From UBA7985 sp038141425 (GTDB taxonomy: Bacteria > Pseudomonadota > Alphaproteobacteria > UBA7985), in NCBI GenBank assembly GCA_038141425.1, contig JAYQIC010000010.1, positions 682,001 through 746,000 of the forward strand: DNA of 64,000 nt, in the 5' to 3' direction. Of the stretch, positions 7,688 through 17,362 are shown one piece after another (positions within the stretch are counted from its first letter, which is position 1; each line of letters opens with the position of its first letter). The position numbers were made by a program, and so were the translations under genes. A model generated the notes under the pieces. The model was not told the origin of the DNA, did no database searches, and saw only the letters and a program-made list of their open reading frames with translations.

Positions 7688-9993
7688 TCAGACGGTCTCG
7701 CTGTCGTCCGGCGCGGGGAGCTTGGCAACCTCGCCAATGGCCGACGACGGAAAGGTGAATTCAAAGTCCTCACCATTCCAGTCGATCAGAACGGACCCCC
7801 CGCTCTGCAAACGGCCGAACAGCAGCTCTTCGGCGAGCAGCTTCTTGATCTTGTCCTGGATCACCCGCGCCAGTGGCCGCGCGCCCATCAGGCGGTCGTA
7901 GCCCTGGGCGCCGAGCTCGTTGCGGGCAGCGTCGGTCAGGCGGATGGTCACCGAACGATCCGAGAGCTGGTTTTCGAGCTGCAGGATGAACTTCTCGACC
8001 ACGCGGCCGATCACCTCTTTGCTCAGCGCCGCGAACGGGATGACCGCATCCAGCCGGTTGCGGAATTCAGGGGTGAACAGCCGCTTGATCGCCTCGGCGT
8101 CCTTCGCCTTCCTTCACGCTGGAGCCAAACCCGATCGCCGCCTTTGACATCTCGGACGCGCCGGCGTTGGTGGTCATGATGATCACCACGTTGCGGAAAT
8201 TGACCGACTTGCCGTTGGCGTCGGTGAGTTTGCCGTGATCCATGACCTGCAGCAGGATGTTGAACAGGTCCGGGTGCGCCTTCTCGATCTCGTCGAGCAG
8301 CAGCACGCAGTGGGGCTGCTGGTCTACGGCATCGGTCAACAGACCGCCCTGATCAAAACCGACGTAGCCTGGTGGCGCGCCGATCAGACGGGAAACCGTG
8401 TGCCGCTCCATATACTCGGACATGTCAAAGCGGATCAGTTCGACCCCCATGGTGTGGGCCAGCTGCTTGGCGACCTCGGTTTTGCCCACCCCGGTCGGCC
8501 CGGAGAACAGGAAGGCACCGATTGGCTTTTCTGGCTCGCGCAGCCCGGCACGGGACAGCTGCATCGCCGTGGACAGGGCGGCGAGCGCCTCATCCTGACC
8601 GTAAACAAGGCGCTTGAGGTCACGCTCGAGCGTGAGCAGCATTTCCTTGTCGTCCTTGTTGACGGTCTTGGGCGGGATGCGGGCGATCTTGGCGACGATG
8701 GCCTCGATCTCCTTCACACCGACCGTCTTCTTGCGTTTGGACGGCGGGGCCAGCTTGGTCGCAGCCCCGGCCTCGTCGAGCACGTCGATGGCCTTATCGG
8801 GCAGCTTGCGGTCACCGATATACCGGTTCGAGAGCTCGACCGCCGTGCGGATCGCTTCGCTGGTGTAGCGAATACCGTGGTGTTCCTCGTAGGAGGGCTT
8901 GAGCCCGCGCAGGATCTTGACTGCATCGTCGACCGACGGCTCGTTGACGTCGATTTTCTGGAACCGGCGCACCAGCGCGCGGTCCTTCTCAAAGTACGAG
9001 CGGTATTCCTTGTAGGTGGTCGAACCGATGGTGCGCAGCTCACCCCCGGCCAGCGCCGGCTTGAGCAGGTTGGAGGCGTCCATGGCCCCGCCGGAGGTCG
9101 CACCGGCACCGATCACCGTATGGATTTCGTCGATGAACAGAATCGCGCCGTCGAAGGCGTTGATTTCCTCGATCACGGCCTTGAGGCGTTCCTCGAAGTC
9201 GCCGCGGTAGCGCGTCCCGGCCAGCAGCGCGCCCATATCCAGCGAGAAAATGGTCGCGTCCTTGAGGATGTCCGGCACGTCGCCGTCGACGATCTTCTTG
9301 GCCAGACCTTCGGCGATGGCGGTCTTGCCCACGCCGGGGTCACCGACGTAGAGCGGGTTGTTCTTGGTGCGACGGCACAGCACCTGGATCGTACGCTCGA
9401 CCTCAATGTCGCGGCCGATCAGCGGGTCGATCTTGCCCTCACCCGCCCGGGCGTTGAGGTTGCGGCAGTATTTGTCCAGCGCCTTGGCGCCGCCCTCGCC
9501 CGCCGCTTCGTCCTCGTCCTGATCCGCGCCGCGCACACTGCGGCTCTCGGAGAGGTCCTTGTTCTTGGCGATCCCGTGGGAGACGAACTGCACCGCGTCC
9601 AGCCGTGACATGCCCCGCTCCTGCAGGAAATAGACGGCAAAGCTTTCCCGTTCCTGAAACAGCGAGATCAGCACGTTGGCGCCTGTGGCTGCCCCCGGCC
9701 CGAGCCCTGCACGTGCATAATGGCGCGCTCGAAGGCCCGCTGGAACGACATGGTCGGCCGCGGATCCGGAAGCCGTCGTCGCGGACCAGATCATCGAGTT
9801 CATTGCGCAGGAAGGTTTCGACCGTCTCGGTCAGCTCATCGATATCGACGTCGCAGGCCCGCAGCACTTTCTGCGCGTCCGGGTCTTCAAGCAGAGCAAA
9901 CAGAAGGTGCTCCAGCGTGCAGAACTCGTGGTTCAGTTCAGCGGCGGAGGCCAGGGCCCGGCGGAGGGTTTCTTCAAGCTCTGAAGAGAGCAT
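7688..9993 (-). CDS. clpA: ClpA, ATPase subunit of the ClpAP protease (three frame breaks)
   Basis: A Hsp100 AAA+ unfoldase that feeds N-degron and other substrates into ClpP. The order is an N-domain (LSSELEETLRRALASAAELNHEF), first AAA+ module with Walker A GDPGVGKTAIAEG and Walker B AILFIDEIHTV, second module with GPTGVGKTEVAKQLA and VLLLDEIEKAHPDLFN, and a C-terminal D2-small domain ending APDDSETV. The frame breaks near 8107 (one extra G) and near 9700 and 9758 (one base missing each); correcting them restores PTMSFQRAFERAIMHVQ and KDAEAIKRLFTPEFRNRLD. The ATG at 9993 has AGGA upstream. The adaptor gene clpS precedes it, the standard order. Total is about 768 residues. Confidence 0.95.
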
Positions 9994-10004
9994 CTGCGAT
10001 CCTA

Positions 10005-10369
10005 TCAATCATCTTTTTCGAGCGTGCACTGTAATGGATGTTGGTGCTTCCGGGCGTAGTCCACAACCTGCGTCACCTTGGTTTCTGCAACTTCGAAGGT
10101 GTAAACGCCGCAAACACCGACCCCTTGCTGGTGTACGTGGAGCATCACCTGGGTCGCGGATTGGGCGTTCATGTTGAAGAAACGCTCCAGCACGTCGACC
10201 ACAAATTCCATGGGCGTGTAGTCATCGTTGAGAAGCAAGACCTTGTACATGCTCGGTTTTTTGGTCTTGGGCTTGGCTTCGAGCACGGTCGCCCCACCCG
10301 GGTTGCCGGGCTCATCGTCTTTGCGGGGGGCTCAGTGGGTTCGTCGTTGGCAAAGATCGTCAGCGACAT
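10005..10369 (-). CDS. clpS: ClpS, N-degron adaptor for ClpAP (frame broken near 10327)
   Basis: The core MYKVLLLNDDYTPMEFVVDVL, followed by MLHVHQQGVGVCGVYTFEVAE, is the ClpS fold. It contains the NDD/M pocket that binds N-terminal aromatic or leucine residues and the surface that docks on the ClpA N-domain. The ATG at 10369 gives SLTIFANDEPTEPP, after which a run of six Cs carries a one-base error; correction joins KDDEPGNPGG to the core, giving about 120 residues. It lies 11 bases before clpA on the same strand, so the pair is an operon. Confidence 0.92.
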
Positions 10370-10630
10370 TTGGTCCTGATCCAGAAAGATGTTCACGTTG
10401 CAGTCAGTATGCGGCGTACCGCAGCCTCTGTTAAGGGTCGATGGGGCCAGTGGGCGCCCGGCGGTCTACCAAAGCTGACACTGACGCTCGATGCAAGGCC
10501 GCCGGTTTCGAGGTCGTCGCAGGCCGTGCCCCGCCCGATCAGAGATGGTTGACTGAGGCCACAGATTCAATGGCCTCTAAGCCATTGGCCGCGGATTCAG
10601 TGACGCAGGCCTCGACCGGCTCAGATGAGG

Positions 10631-10713
10631 GCGAAGGGCGAAGGGCGAAGGGATGGGCGAAGGGTAATGGGCGAAGGGTGATGGGCGGCAGGGGGTCAGG
10701 CCCATCACCCTTC
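10631..10713. repeat. GGGCGAAG tandem repeats ending in a 14-bp inverted repeat
   Basis: Between clpS and the next minus-strand gene there are four to six degenerate copies of GGGCGAAG (about 10629-10678). They lead into a perfect 14-bp inverted repeat, GAAGGGTGATGGGC (10673-10686) and GCCCATCACCCTTC (10700-10713), with a 13-base loop. There is no T-run, so this is not a classical terminator. Confidence 0.7.
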
Positions 10714-10805
10714 TGATTCCCCATGGCGCAGGGCCTGCCGCTTGCCATGGCAGGCACCCCGGCACGGGAAATTCTGAGGTTTGAAAACCAGAAAGAGTTG
10801 AGTTG

Positions 10806-10840
10806 AGGTGAGTTGGGATGAGGTGAGGTGAGGTGAGGTC
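10806..10840. repeat. Short GAGGT tandem repeat
   Basis: Five to six copies of GAGGT/GAGTT-like pentamers lie immediately downstream of the minus-strand gene ending at 10849. Together with the repeat at 10631-10713 they fill the 479-bp gap 10370-10848, which has no recognisable gene. Confidence 0.6.
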
Positions 10841-10848
10841 AGGCCGGA

Positions 10849-11196
10849 TCAGCCCTTGTCCTGCGAGTTCAGGATCGCGAGGGTTACCGCCTCGCCGACC
10901 TTTCCGATCTCAAGAACCACCTGGATCGTGCCATCGCCCATTTGCCGGTAAGCGGAAACAACCACACCATCCCGACCCGCGCACGAAACCTCGAGGCTCT
11001 TGCGGTCCTCGGCCAGCGCAGACGAGCAGATGATCTCCCCGTAGCGGGTCGCGACCGCAAAGCTGTTGCCCTGCGCCTGTGCGATCGGCATCCACGCCAG
11101 CACCAGCACCTGCAGGCTCAGGATAAACCCGAGGGTCAGCAGGACCGACCGGCGAAGTCGACCTTGTGCGAGTGCAGTGGCATTGAACTTTGGCAT
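10849..11196 (-). CDS. Small secreted or membrane-anchored protein of unknown function
   Basis: A 115-residue protein that begins with a basic stretch (GRLRRS) followed by a hydrophobic segment, LLTLGFILSLQVLVLAWM, and then PIAQAQG. This is a typical signal peptide with probable cleavage after AQA. The mature part of about 75 residues holds two cysteines (IICSSALAEDRK and VSCAGRDG) that could form a periplasmic disulphide. I recognise no family. It is divergent from the response-regulator gene at 11434, with a 237-bp shared promoter region. Confidence 0.6.
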   Translation of the reverse strand: MPKFNATALAQGRLRRSVLLTLGFILSLQVLVLAWMPIAQAQGNSFAVATRYGEIICSSALAEDRKSLEVSCAGRDGVVVSAYRQMGDGTIQVVLEIGKVGEAVTLAILNSQDKG

Positions 11197-11333
11197 TGCA
11201 GGTTCTCCGAGGGTGATCGGCAGCGAGTGGACAGGGGTGCGGACCCAGGGTCTGTGCTTGCGTGACGATGCGTTTCATGGCTCAGACTATAAGCGTTTTT
11301 GCCCGCGAAGGTGTGTCAGAAGCCCTGAAAAAT

Positions 11334-11370
11334 TGAAACAAAGAAGCTCGCTTTGTTTCAGTTTGTTTCA
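11334..11370. promoter_or_regulatory. TGAAACAAAG inverted repeat plus a third half-site upstream of the response regulator
   Basis: TGAAACAAAG (11334-11343) and CTTTGTTTCA (11351-11360) form a perfect 10-bp inverted repeat with a 7-base spacer. GTTTGTTTCA follows immediately at 11361-11370 as a direct repeat of the right arm. The array ends 63 bases before the response-regulator start, the position of an autoregulatory operator; it could also fold as an RNA hairpin. Confidence 0.5.
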
Positions 11371-11433
11371 GGGGCATGGTAATATGGCAGAATATCAGCG
11401 TACAGAGCTGAAAAACGACTGTGAGAGCGAACC

Positions 11434-12144
11434 ATGAGCGACGCCCAACACATAGCCATTCTCGATGATGATCCGGAAATCCGGAGCCTGCTGGAGCAAG
11501 ATCTGCGCGGCGCTGGTTTCGAGGTCTCCACAGCTTCTAATGGCCGTGACCTAAAGACCATTCTTGAACACCAGACCATCGACCTGATCGTGCTCGATCT
11601 GATGCTGCCCGGTGAAGACGGGCTGACGATCTGCCGCGAACTCCGCGCGGAATCCAACATCCCGATCATCATGCTGACCGCCATGACCCACGAGGCCGGA
11701 CCGCATCATCGGGCTGGAAATGGGGGCCGATGACTACCTGACCAAGCCGTTCTCGCCGCGCGAGCTGGTGGCGCGGATCAAGGCCACCCTGCGCCGACAG
11801 GGTATGGTGACCACGCAATCCGAAGACCGCCGCCGGACGGCCGTGTTCGAAGGCTGGAAGCTGGACGTTGTGCGGCGCGAGTTGCGCGACCCCGACGACG
11901 TTCTGGTCGACCTGACATCGGTGAATTTGACCTGCTCGCCGCTCTGATCGAGCGGCCCAACCGGCTGATGAGCCGCGACCTGCTGCTGGATATCACCAAG
12001 GGGCGGCAGGCCGACGTCTTCGACCGGTCGATCGACATCACCATCTCGCGTCTGCGTCAGAAGATCGAGGAAGACCCGAAGAACCCGCAATTCATCAAGA
12101 CGGTCCGGGGCAAGGGCTACATCTTCTCGGCTGAACTCGGCTGA
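11434..12144 (+). CDS. ompR: OmpR-family response regulator (two frame breaks)
   Basis: A two-domain transcription factor of about 236 residues. The receiver domain shows the acidic pocket (AILDDDPEIR), the phospho-acceptor region LIVLDLMLPGEDGLT, LTAM, and the lysine in YLTKPFSPREL. The C-terminal winged helix shows SRDLLLDITKG, VFDRSIDITISRLRQKIE and FIKTVRGKGYIF, typical of OmpR/PhoB. The frame breaks near 11697 (one extra G; repair gives HEADRIIGLEMGADDY) and near 11926 (one base missing; repair gives TSGEFDLLAALIERP). The kinase gene starts 17 bases after its stop. OmpR proper is the closest match, inferred from the paired EnvZ-like kinase. Confidence 0.88.
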
Positions 12145-12161
12145 GACACCGGGGCCGAGGC

Positions 12162-13505
12162 ATGTTCCGCAACAGCAATTCGCTGGATCTGGCCCGGATT
12201 GTCCTGCTCGGGGTCATCGGCGTCAGCTGGTCAGTGGTCATTTCGGTCGGTGCTTTTCTGATCGTGCAGGCCTACAGCGAAGAGATCAGCAAGTGGCCTC
12301 CCTTTGCCGATCAGGCCATGGCGGTGGCCGAAGCCCTCGAAGCACGGCGCCTTCGCAGCGTGAACAGATCCGGCGCGCCGTAACCTCCCGCTTCTTCGAT
12401 ATCGCTGGAACCGGGGGCGGCCCCCGCCTCGCCGGATAACTTCGAAGCCTCGCTGCTGACCTTCCGCTTTCTGACCCAGAATGCCTTCCGCGGCGCTGAC
12501 CGGCGGGCACCCAAGGCCAGCGAAGTCGCCGGTATCCTGCTCGGGGTCCGGGAACAGGGTCCGGAAATCGACGCGCTTGAGATCCTGCTCTCCGACGGTA
12601 CGCGCGCCAGCTTCCTGCTGCGTCGCCCGTTCCAGCGCCGCGATGACCTGCTGCAACAGCTGTTCTTCCTGTTCCTCTTCGGCTCGGCCACCATCACCAT
12701 TTCGATGATCGCCGTCTATCGCTTGGGCAACCCGCTGGGGCGGTTTCAGGAAGCCACCCTGCGGCTGGCCGGTGACCTTGACGCCCCACCGCTGGATGAG
12801 CGGCGCGGGGTGTCCGAGGTCAGGGCCGTGGCGCGAACCCTGAACGCCATGCAGGCGCGGCTGAAGAACTACCTCGCTGAGCGGACAACCATGCTCGCCG
12901 CCATCTCCCACGACATCCGCACCGGCCTGTTCCGGCTGCGTATGCGCTCTGAGAAGATCGACGACCCGGTCGAGCGCGCCAAGGCGCTCGAAGACGCGGA
13001 CGAAATGGCGGCGATCCTCGACGATATGCTGACCTTTGCCCGCTCGGACCAGAACGACGTCGGCTTCGAGCGGCTGTCCCTGCCCTCGCTGCTGACCACC
13101 ATCTGCGATAATCTGGTTGATCAGGACAAGGACGCGGTGTTCGAAAGCGGCGGGCGGATGACCGTGATCGGTGATCCGACATCGCTCAAACGCGGCTTCC
13201 TCAATCTGATCGAAAACGCGACCAAATACGGCCTGCGCGCGCGGGTTTCGACCGAGCGCCTGTCAGACGAAGGACGGGTCCGGGTCACCATCGACGATGA
13301 CGGTCCCGGCATCGCTGAGGAAGAGCGCGACCGGGTGTTCCGGCCTTTTGTCCGGCTGGAAGACTCCCGCAATCGCAAGACCGGCGGCACCGGTCTGGGG
13401 CTGGCCATCGTCAAGAAAGTCATGGATCGCCACGGCGCCACCATCCGCTTGGACGAGGCGCCTGGCGGCGGGCTGCGGGTTATGGTCGAAATGGACCTCG
13501 CCTGA
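12162..13505 (+). CDS. envZ: EnvZ-like sensor histidine kinase (two compensating frame breaks)
   Basis: An inner-membrane kinase of about 448 residues. TM1 is near residues 13-35 (VLLGVIGVSWSVVISVGAFL), then a periplasmic sensor region and TM2 around LFFLFLFGSATITISM. A HAMP linker follows. The phospho-histidine box is AISHDIRTGLFRLRMRSE, in which the usual RTPL is RTGL. The ATPase domain has NLIENATKYG, DDDGPGIAEEERDRVF and GGTGLGLAIVKK. A TAA at 12381 lies between two indels (near 12348 and 12416) that cancel; the intervening frame reads APSQREQIRRAVTSRFFDI. It is co-transcribed with the response regulator and would phosphorylate it. Confidence 0.88.
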
Positions 13506-13516
13506 GGCGCCGTCCT

Positions 13517-14595
13517 TCAGTCAGCGTCGCTCAGACCATCTGCAAAAACCAGCCTGAAGCCGAGAAAATTTGAGCGGCGCCAGTCGCCTGCGTCCAGCGC
13601 TGGCACGGCTGCAGCGCGACCGCCGCGGCGCAGGATGATCCGCGACGGGCTGACACCCTGTGCGATCAGCAGCGCCCGCATCTTTGACCCCATGAAGAAG
13701 CCAACATGGTCGGGTGTCTCTTCGCCCTCCACCGGACGGGCGACGGCCAGCAGCTCCAGCCGGGCGTCGGGGTGCTGCGCCGCCAGCACCCGCGCCAGCA
13801 CCGCCGTTGCAGCGTTGGCCAGCCGGATATCCGTAAAGCTGACCCTGCGTCAAAGCCGACCAGCATGGCCGAAACCACCTCCATCGCCTGGGGAAATTTC
13901 TGCACGCCGGGCAGCGGCGCCCTCTCCATCGAGCATATCGAAGCCGTCCATCAGCTGAAACCGGCGCGATCAACCCCTTCGAAACGCCCCTCCACCAGCA
14001 GAGCCCCCACGCGGTCACGCTCGCCGGCGAGGGCGGGGTCAAGATCGTAGGTAATCGCCGGGAAAGACGCCGCCGCCGACTGAGCGCGGGCGGCCCGCAG
14101 CTCGGCCTGAAGCCCCTGCACGCGGGCTTCGAGATCCATGATCACCGCATCCCGGATCGACCCGGCATCGCGCAGCGAGGCCACGCTGGCTGAGTTTGCC
14201 TCGCGCTCGACCCGGGCCGTGCGCAGGCTGGGCCGGACCGCATCGGTGGTGATGTTGGAGAGTACAAAATGCAGCGACAGGCGCGGGTGACGGGCCTGCA
14301 AGGTCGTCTCCAGCAGGCCGGCCGAAGCCGCATCCGGGACCAGCCCCGCGACCACCACGTTCGCCGTGCGCCGGTCATAGCGCGCGCTGACCGGGTAACC
14401 GGCAAGCGGCTCAACCGCTGCGATCGAGGTTTGCACCGACGAGACGTTCAGGCTGATCCGCACGGCGTTGATCAAGGCGATCGACACCAGCGCGGTCAGC
14501 ACCACCGCCCCCAGCGCGACCAGAAAGGCAACGAAGGGGCGTCGCCGCAGCCCCCGGGGGCGCGGGCCTGCGTCCGCAGACATGCGACCGCTCAT
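13517..14595 (-). CDS. OmpA-like periplasmic protein with N-terminal membrane anchor (frame breaks)
   Basis: The N-terminus (RPFVAFLVALGAVVLTALVSIALI) is an uncleaved membrane anchor. A region similar to BON domains follows (VEPLAGYPVSARYDRRTANVVVAG), then a short coiled coil (VIMDLEARVQGLQAELRAARAQ). The C-terminal third reads LANAATAVLARVLAAQHPD, LELLAVARPVEGEETPD and MRALLIAQGVSPSRIILRRGG, which has the secondary structure and spacing of an OmpA-type peptidoglycan-binding domain. Frames change near 13958 and 13848. The ATG overlaps the stop of the upstream gene by four bases (ATGA). Family assignment of the middle is uncertain; the C-terminal similarity is moderate. Confidence 0.6.
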
Positions 14596-15025
14596 GCGTA
14601 CCCGCTCAGCAAGGCGCAGCGCAGCCAGCTTTCGAATTGGTCCATGGCCCGTTCCACGCCTATTTTCCGCTTGTGATCATCGCGTTGGACAGGTGGCGCA
14701 GGCCACGGTTCAGCTGGGCATCACGCTTACGGTCCCGGATCATCTGCCGGGTGTCGCCGTTCAGGCTGGTACCGAGCATGGAGAGTTCGTCGGCCAGCCC
14801 ACCCTGCGCCGGGGTCAGCGCGCCTTCTGCGTTGGCTGAGCCCGTCTGCATCCGGCCTGTGGGACCATGCAAGTGGTCCAGTAGTTCCCGGTTCATTGCC
14901 GATACGTCCAGCCCTGGCACCGCTGTGGCCGGATCCGCTGCCGCACCTGCGCGACCGCGATCCTGCGCCGATGGTGTTGGCGATTGCCACACCGGCACCG
15001 GGGCTTTGATTGGCTGTTCAGCCAT
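14592..15025 (-). CDS. Protein of unknown function, co-transcribed with the OmpA-like gene
   Basis: The frame starts MAEQPIKAPVPVWQSP, has a Pro/Ala-rich first 35 residues, then a helical charged region (MLGTSLNGDTRQMIRDRKRDAQLNRGLRHLSNAMITSGK). The apparent stop at 14660 follows a run of four As. Adding one A continues to IGVERAMDQFESWLRCALLSGYA, ending in a TGA that overlaps the next start codon. This tight junction supports the longer reading of about 144 residues. There is no signal peptide or known motif. A link to envelope structure is inferred only from its partner. Confidence 0.55.
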
Positions 15026-15307
15026 CGCCCGTTCCTCAATTCATTCCATCAATATCGCGTCGATACCTCCGGAAGCTTGCTGCTCCTTTGTCCCGCACAG
15101 AAAGTTATGCGGGCGGTGGGGTACGACTTTAGGAAGGGTTGCAAATCAAGGGCCAGCGGGCGGGAATAAGGCTGATCCGGCCTCTGATACAGGCCGCAAC
15201 AGACCGCAGACAGGGCGCAGCCCCCGCAAGCTTGGTCTTGACCGGCGGTCGCTCTGGCCGCAGGTAAGCAACGCACGCTTGCATTCACTGAGCCAAGGCC
15301 CACCCCC

Positions 15308-16035
15308 ATGAGCGCACTGCGCCAGCCTCCGCTGTACTCCAGCCCGGTCCCGGTTTCAGCCAGCCGGCATCACAGCCTGTGCCTGCTGCCCGCCTTCAGC
15401 TTTGGCTTCACCGATGACGTGACTTCGCTGCCGCTGACGGGGTCTGAATTCCCTCTGCAAGCCGTAGCTATCCCATTGTGTTTACACCGCAATTTCCGTT
15501 TTCACCGGTCTGTATTCTGGGCATCCGTGACTCAGGCAATCTGTTCGTCGACGACGCCGGACAGTGGCGGCCGGGGCCTACCTGCCCGCCTACGTCCGCC
15601 GCTTTCCCTTCCTGTTGATGGCCGATCCGGCGAGCGGCCGGATGGTTGCTGGGGGTCGAGGAATCCAGCGGCCGCCTGTCCTCGGATCAGGGCGACCGGC
15701 TGTTCGAACACCGCCAGCCAACCCCGTTCCTGAACCAGACCCTGTCGTTCTGCGCCGACTTCAACCGGCAGTGGGACGAGAGCCTCGATATGGTGCGGGC
15801 CTTCCACGATGCCGGTATCCTCGTCGAAGAAGACAGCGAAGTTGAATTAAGCGAATCCCAGTCGCTTAAACTGGGCGGTTTTCTGATCGTGGATGAGAGC
15901 CGGTTGAACGATCTCGGTGACGATATTTTTGCGCAGTGGCGCGCGCGGGGCTGGCTGCCAGCGCTCTACGCCCACCTCGCCTCACGCCACAACTGGGCCG
16001 ACCTCGCCCAGCGCATCGGTCCGGGAGGCCGCTGA
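15308..16035 (+). CDS. SapC family protein (three frame breaks)
   Basis: The corrected protein (about 242 residues) contains LTGSEFPLQAVAYPIVF, ILGIRDSGNLFVDDAGQW, GAYLPAYVRRFPFLLM, LFEHRQPTPFLNQTLSFCADFN and LASRHNWADLAQRIG. All are conserved in the SapC family named after the Campylobacter S-layer region. Family members are common in alphaproteobacteria, often with TonB receptors or 2-oxoglutarate oxygenases, and their biochemical role is not settled. Frames change near 15468, 15578 and 15652, the last two in G runs. The next gene begins two bases after the stop, so they are probably co-transcribed. Confidence 0.85.
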
Positions 16036-16037
16036 CC

Positions 16038-16642
16038 ATGGCCCCTGCGCCCAAGCCCTTCGACGACCTCAAGCTCGCCCACGACGTGATCTGGAACGAG
16101 CTGCGCGAAGGGGCGACCAAGCCGCGCCATGCCTTCCATTGGGCGACGCTGTGCTACCTCGACGGCTTCACGCCGGTGCCGCGCACGATCGTGCTGCGCG
16201 ATATCGACCGCTCGGCCAAGCGCTTCGAGGTGCACACCGACGTACGCTCGCGCAAGGCGGCTGTGCTGCCGCGCGCTAAGCACGCCAGTCTGTCGTTCTA
16301 TGCGCCCAAGAAAATGCTGCAGGTGACGGTGCTGGGCCGGGTCGAAATCCTCGATCCACGGGGGCCGACACCGAGGCAGCCTGGTCCAAGCTGACCCTTT
16401 CGACCAAGGCCATCTACGCCAACCGCATCGATCCCGGAACCGCCCTGCTGGAGCCGGAAAACACCACCGTCGCCGTGGATGATCTGACCGCAGAAGACCT
16501 CAGCCGCGCGCGCGCCAATTTCCGGGTGCTGCACCTGCGGGCCGACCGCCTTGAAGCGCTCAGCCTCGAGGGCAATCATCGCCGGATGATCTACGACTAC
16601 GGCCTTGCGGGGCAGCGACGGGCGGCGTGGATCGCGCCCTGA
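16038..16642 (+). CDS. Pyridoxamine 5'-phosphate oxidase-like FMN-binding protein (frame broken near 16357)
   Basis: A split-barrel flavoprotein of about 200 residues. Residues 25-110 (ATKPRHAFHWATLCYLDG, PRTIVLRDID, RFEVHTDVRSRKAAVL, LSFYAPKKMLQVTVLGRVEI) form the FMN-binding barrel, and the C-terminus (ANFRVLHLRADRLEALSL) matches the Alr4036-type subgroup. It is not the biosynthetic PdxH, whose C-terminal motif is missing. The frame breaks in a run of five Gs and continues as ADTEAAWSKLTLSTKAIYANRID. Its close spacing to sapC suggests one transcript. The substrate is unknown; reduction of small electrophiles or haem-related chemistry is possible for the family. Confidence 0.8.
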
Positions 16643-16663
16643 TCCCGCCTGCGGCCCTGACCC

Positions 16664-17264
16664 TCAGGGCCAGCCCAGTTCCTTCATATCATTGTCGATG
16701 AACAGCAACTGACAGGGGTTGGTGATCGACTGTTCTTTGGCGGCGAGCTGGCAGGTGGCAATGGCATCCCGCTGCACCTCGCTGGCCGTCCCCCGGCCAT
16801 GGACGAAGGCCCAGGCCTGTGCCCCGCCGGGCATGGGCTGTGTCACAGCAAAGGCCTTGGGCCCGAGCTGGCCGAGGTAGCGGCGGACGTCACCGCGCAA
16901 CTCGTCGCTCGAGCTCCACGCACCTGCCGCACTAACGGTTGCAGCGGGGGCAGGAGTGGCAGACTGCGTAGGTGCAGGTGCAGGTGCGGCTGCGGCCAGC
17001 AATGGTGCAGGATTTGCAGTTGGCACAGCCATCGCCGGCGTCGACAGATCCAGCGTTTGCCGCGACAGGTCGCCTTCCTCGAGCAGCACCACGTCGTTGT
17101 CATCTTCTCCGAAATCGCCAAACGGACTGAACACGCTCAGCACCGAACACCCACTCATCCCGAGGCCCAATCCGAGCATCATGAGCAGGGTCCGCGCCCC
17201 GGGGTTCCAGACGCCAGGTTCCGCCGGGGTTCATGAAATTGTGATCCTGATTTCGCTGCGCCAT
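16664..17264 (-). CDS. Predicted lipoprotein with Ala/Pro linker (frame broken near 17200)
   Basis: MMLGLGLGMSGC is a lipobox, so the protein should be processed by signal peptidase II and lipidated at the cysteine. The mature region has an acidic stretch (DFGEDDNDVVLLEEGD), a low-complexity Ala/Pro linker, then a folded domain of about 90 residues (ELRGDVRRYLGQLGPKAFAV to IDNDMKELGWP) with two cysteines. The ATG at 17264 has AGGAAG upstream, but one base must be removed near 17200 to join it to the lipobox. Internal starts at 17234 or 17182 are alternatives. I do not recognise the domain. It is divergent from the L,D-transpeptidase gene. Confidence 0.6.
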
Positions 17265-17297
17265 AGCCGTCTTCCTGTTTCCCAATGCCAGTAAAGT

Positions 17298-17320
17298 TTG
17301 CTATACACACCTCATAGCAA
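17298..17320. promoter_or_regulatory. TTGCTAT/ATAGCAA inverted repeat in the divergent promoter region
   Basis: TTGCTAT (17298-17304) and ATAGCAA (17314-17320) form a perfect 7-bp inverted repeat with a 9-base spacer. It lies in the short AT-rich gap between the lipoprotein gene and the L,D-transpeptidase gene, and could serve as an operator for either. Confidence 0.35.
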
Positions 17321-17362
17321 GAAATAAAAATTCTTATAAACATCTAAAATTATTTGATACCT

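Noticed and set aside
9690..9770. Programmed ribosomal frameshifting in clpA
   Set aside because: There are two shifts in the same direction within 70 bases and no slippery heptamer with a downstream pseudoknot. clpA is not known to use frameshifting, and unrelated genes show the same breaks.
11113..11128. A 16-base copy of CAGGCTCAGGATAAAC inside the small secreted protein gene as a repeat insertion
   Set aside because: It is in frame within the predicted signal peptide and the flanks do not match the repeat cluster near 6.3 kb. A chance match over this window size is plausible.
12381..12383. TAA stop inside the sensor kinase taken as evidence of a pseudogene or stop-codon recoding
   Set aside because: Both flanks are in the same frame, and the intervening section is restored by two small opposite indels. 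The same kind of error occurs in many other genes, so an assembly fault is simpler.
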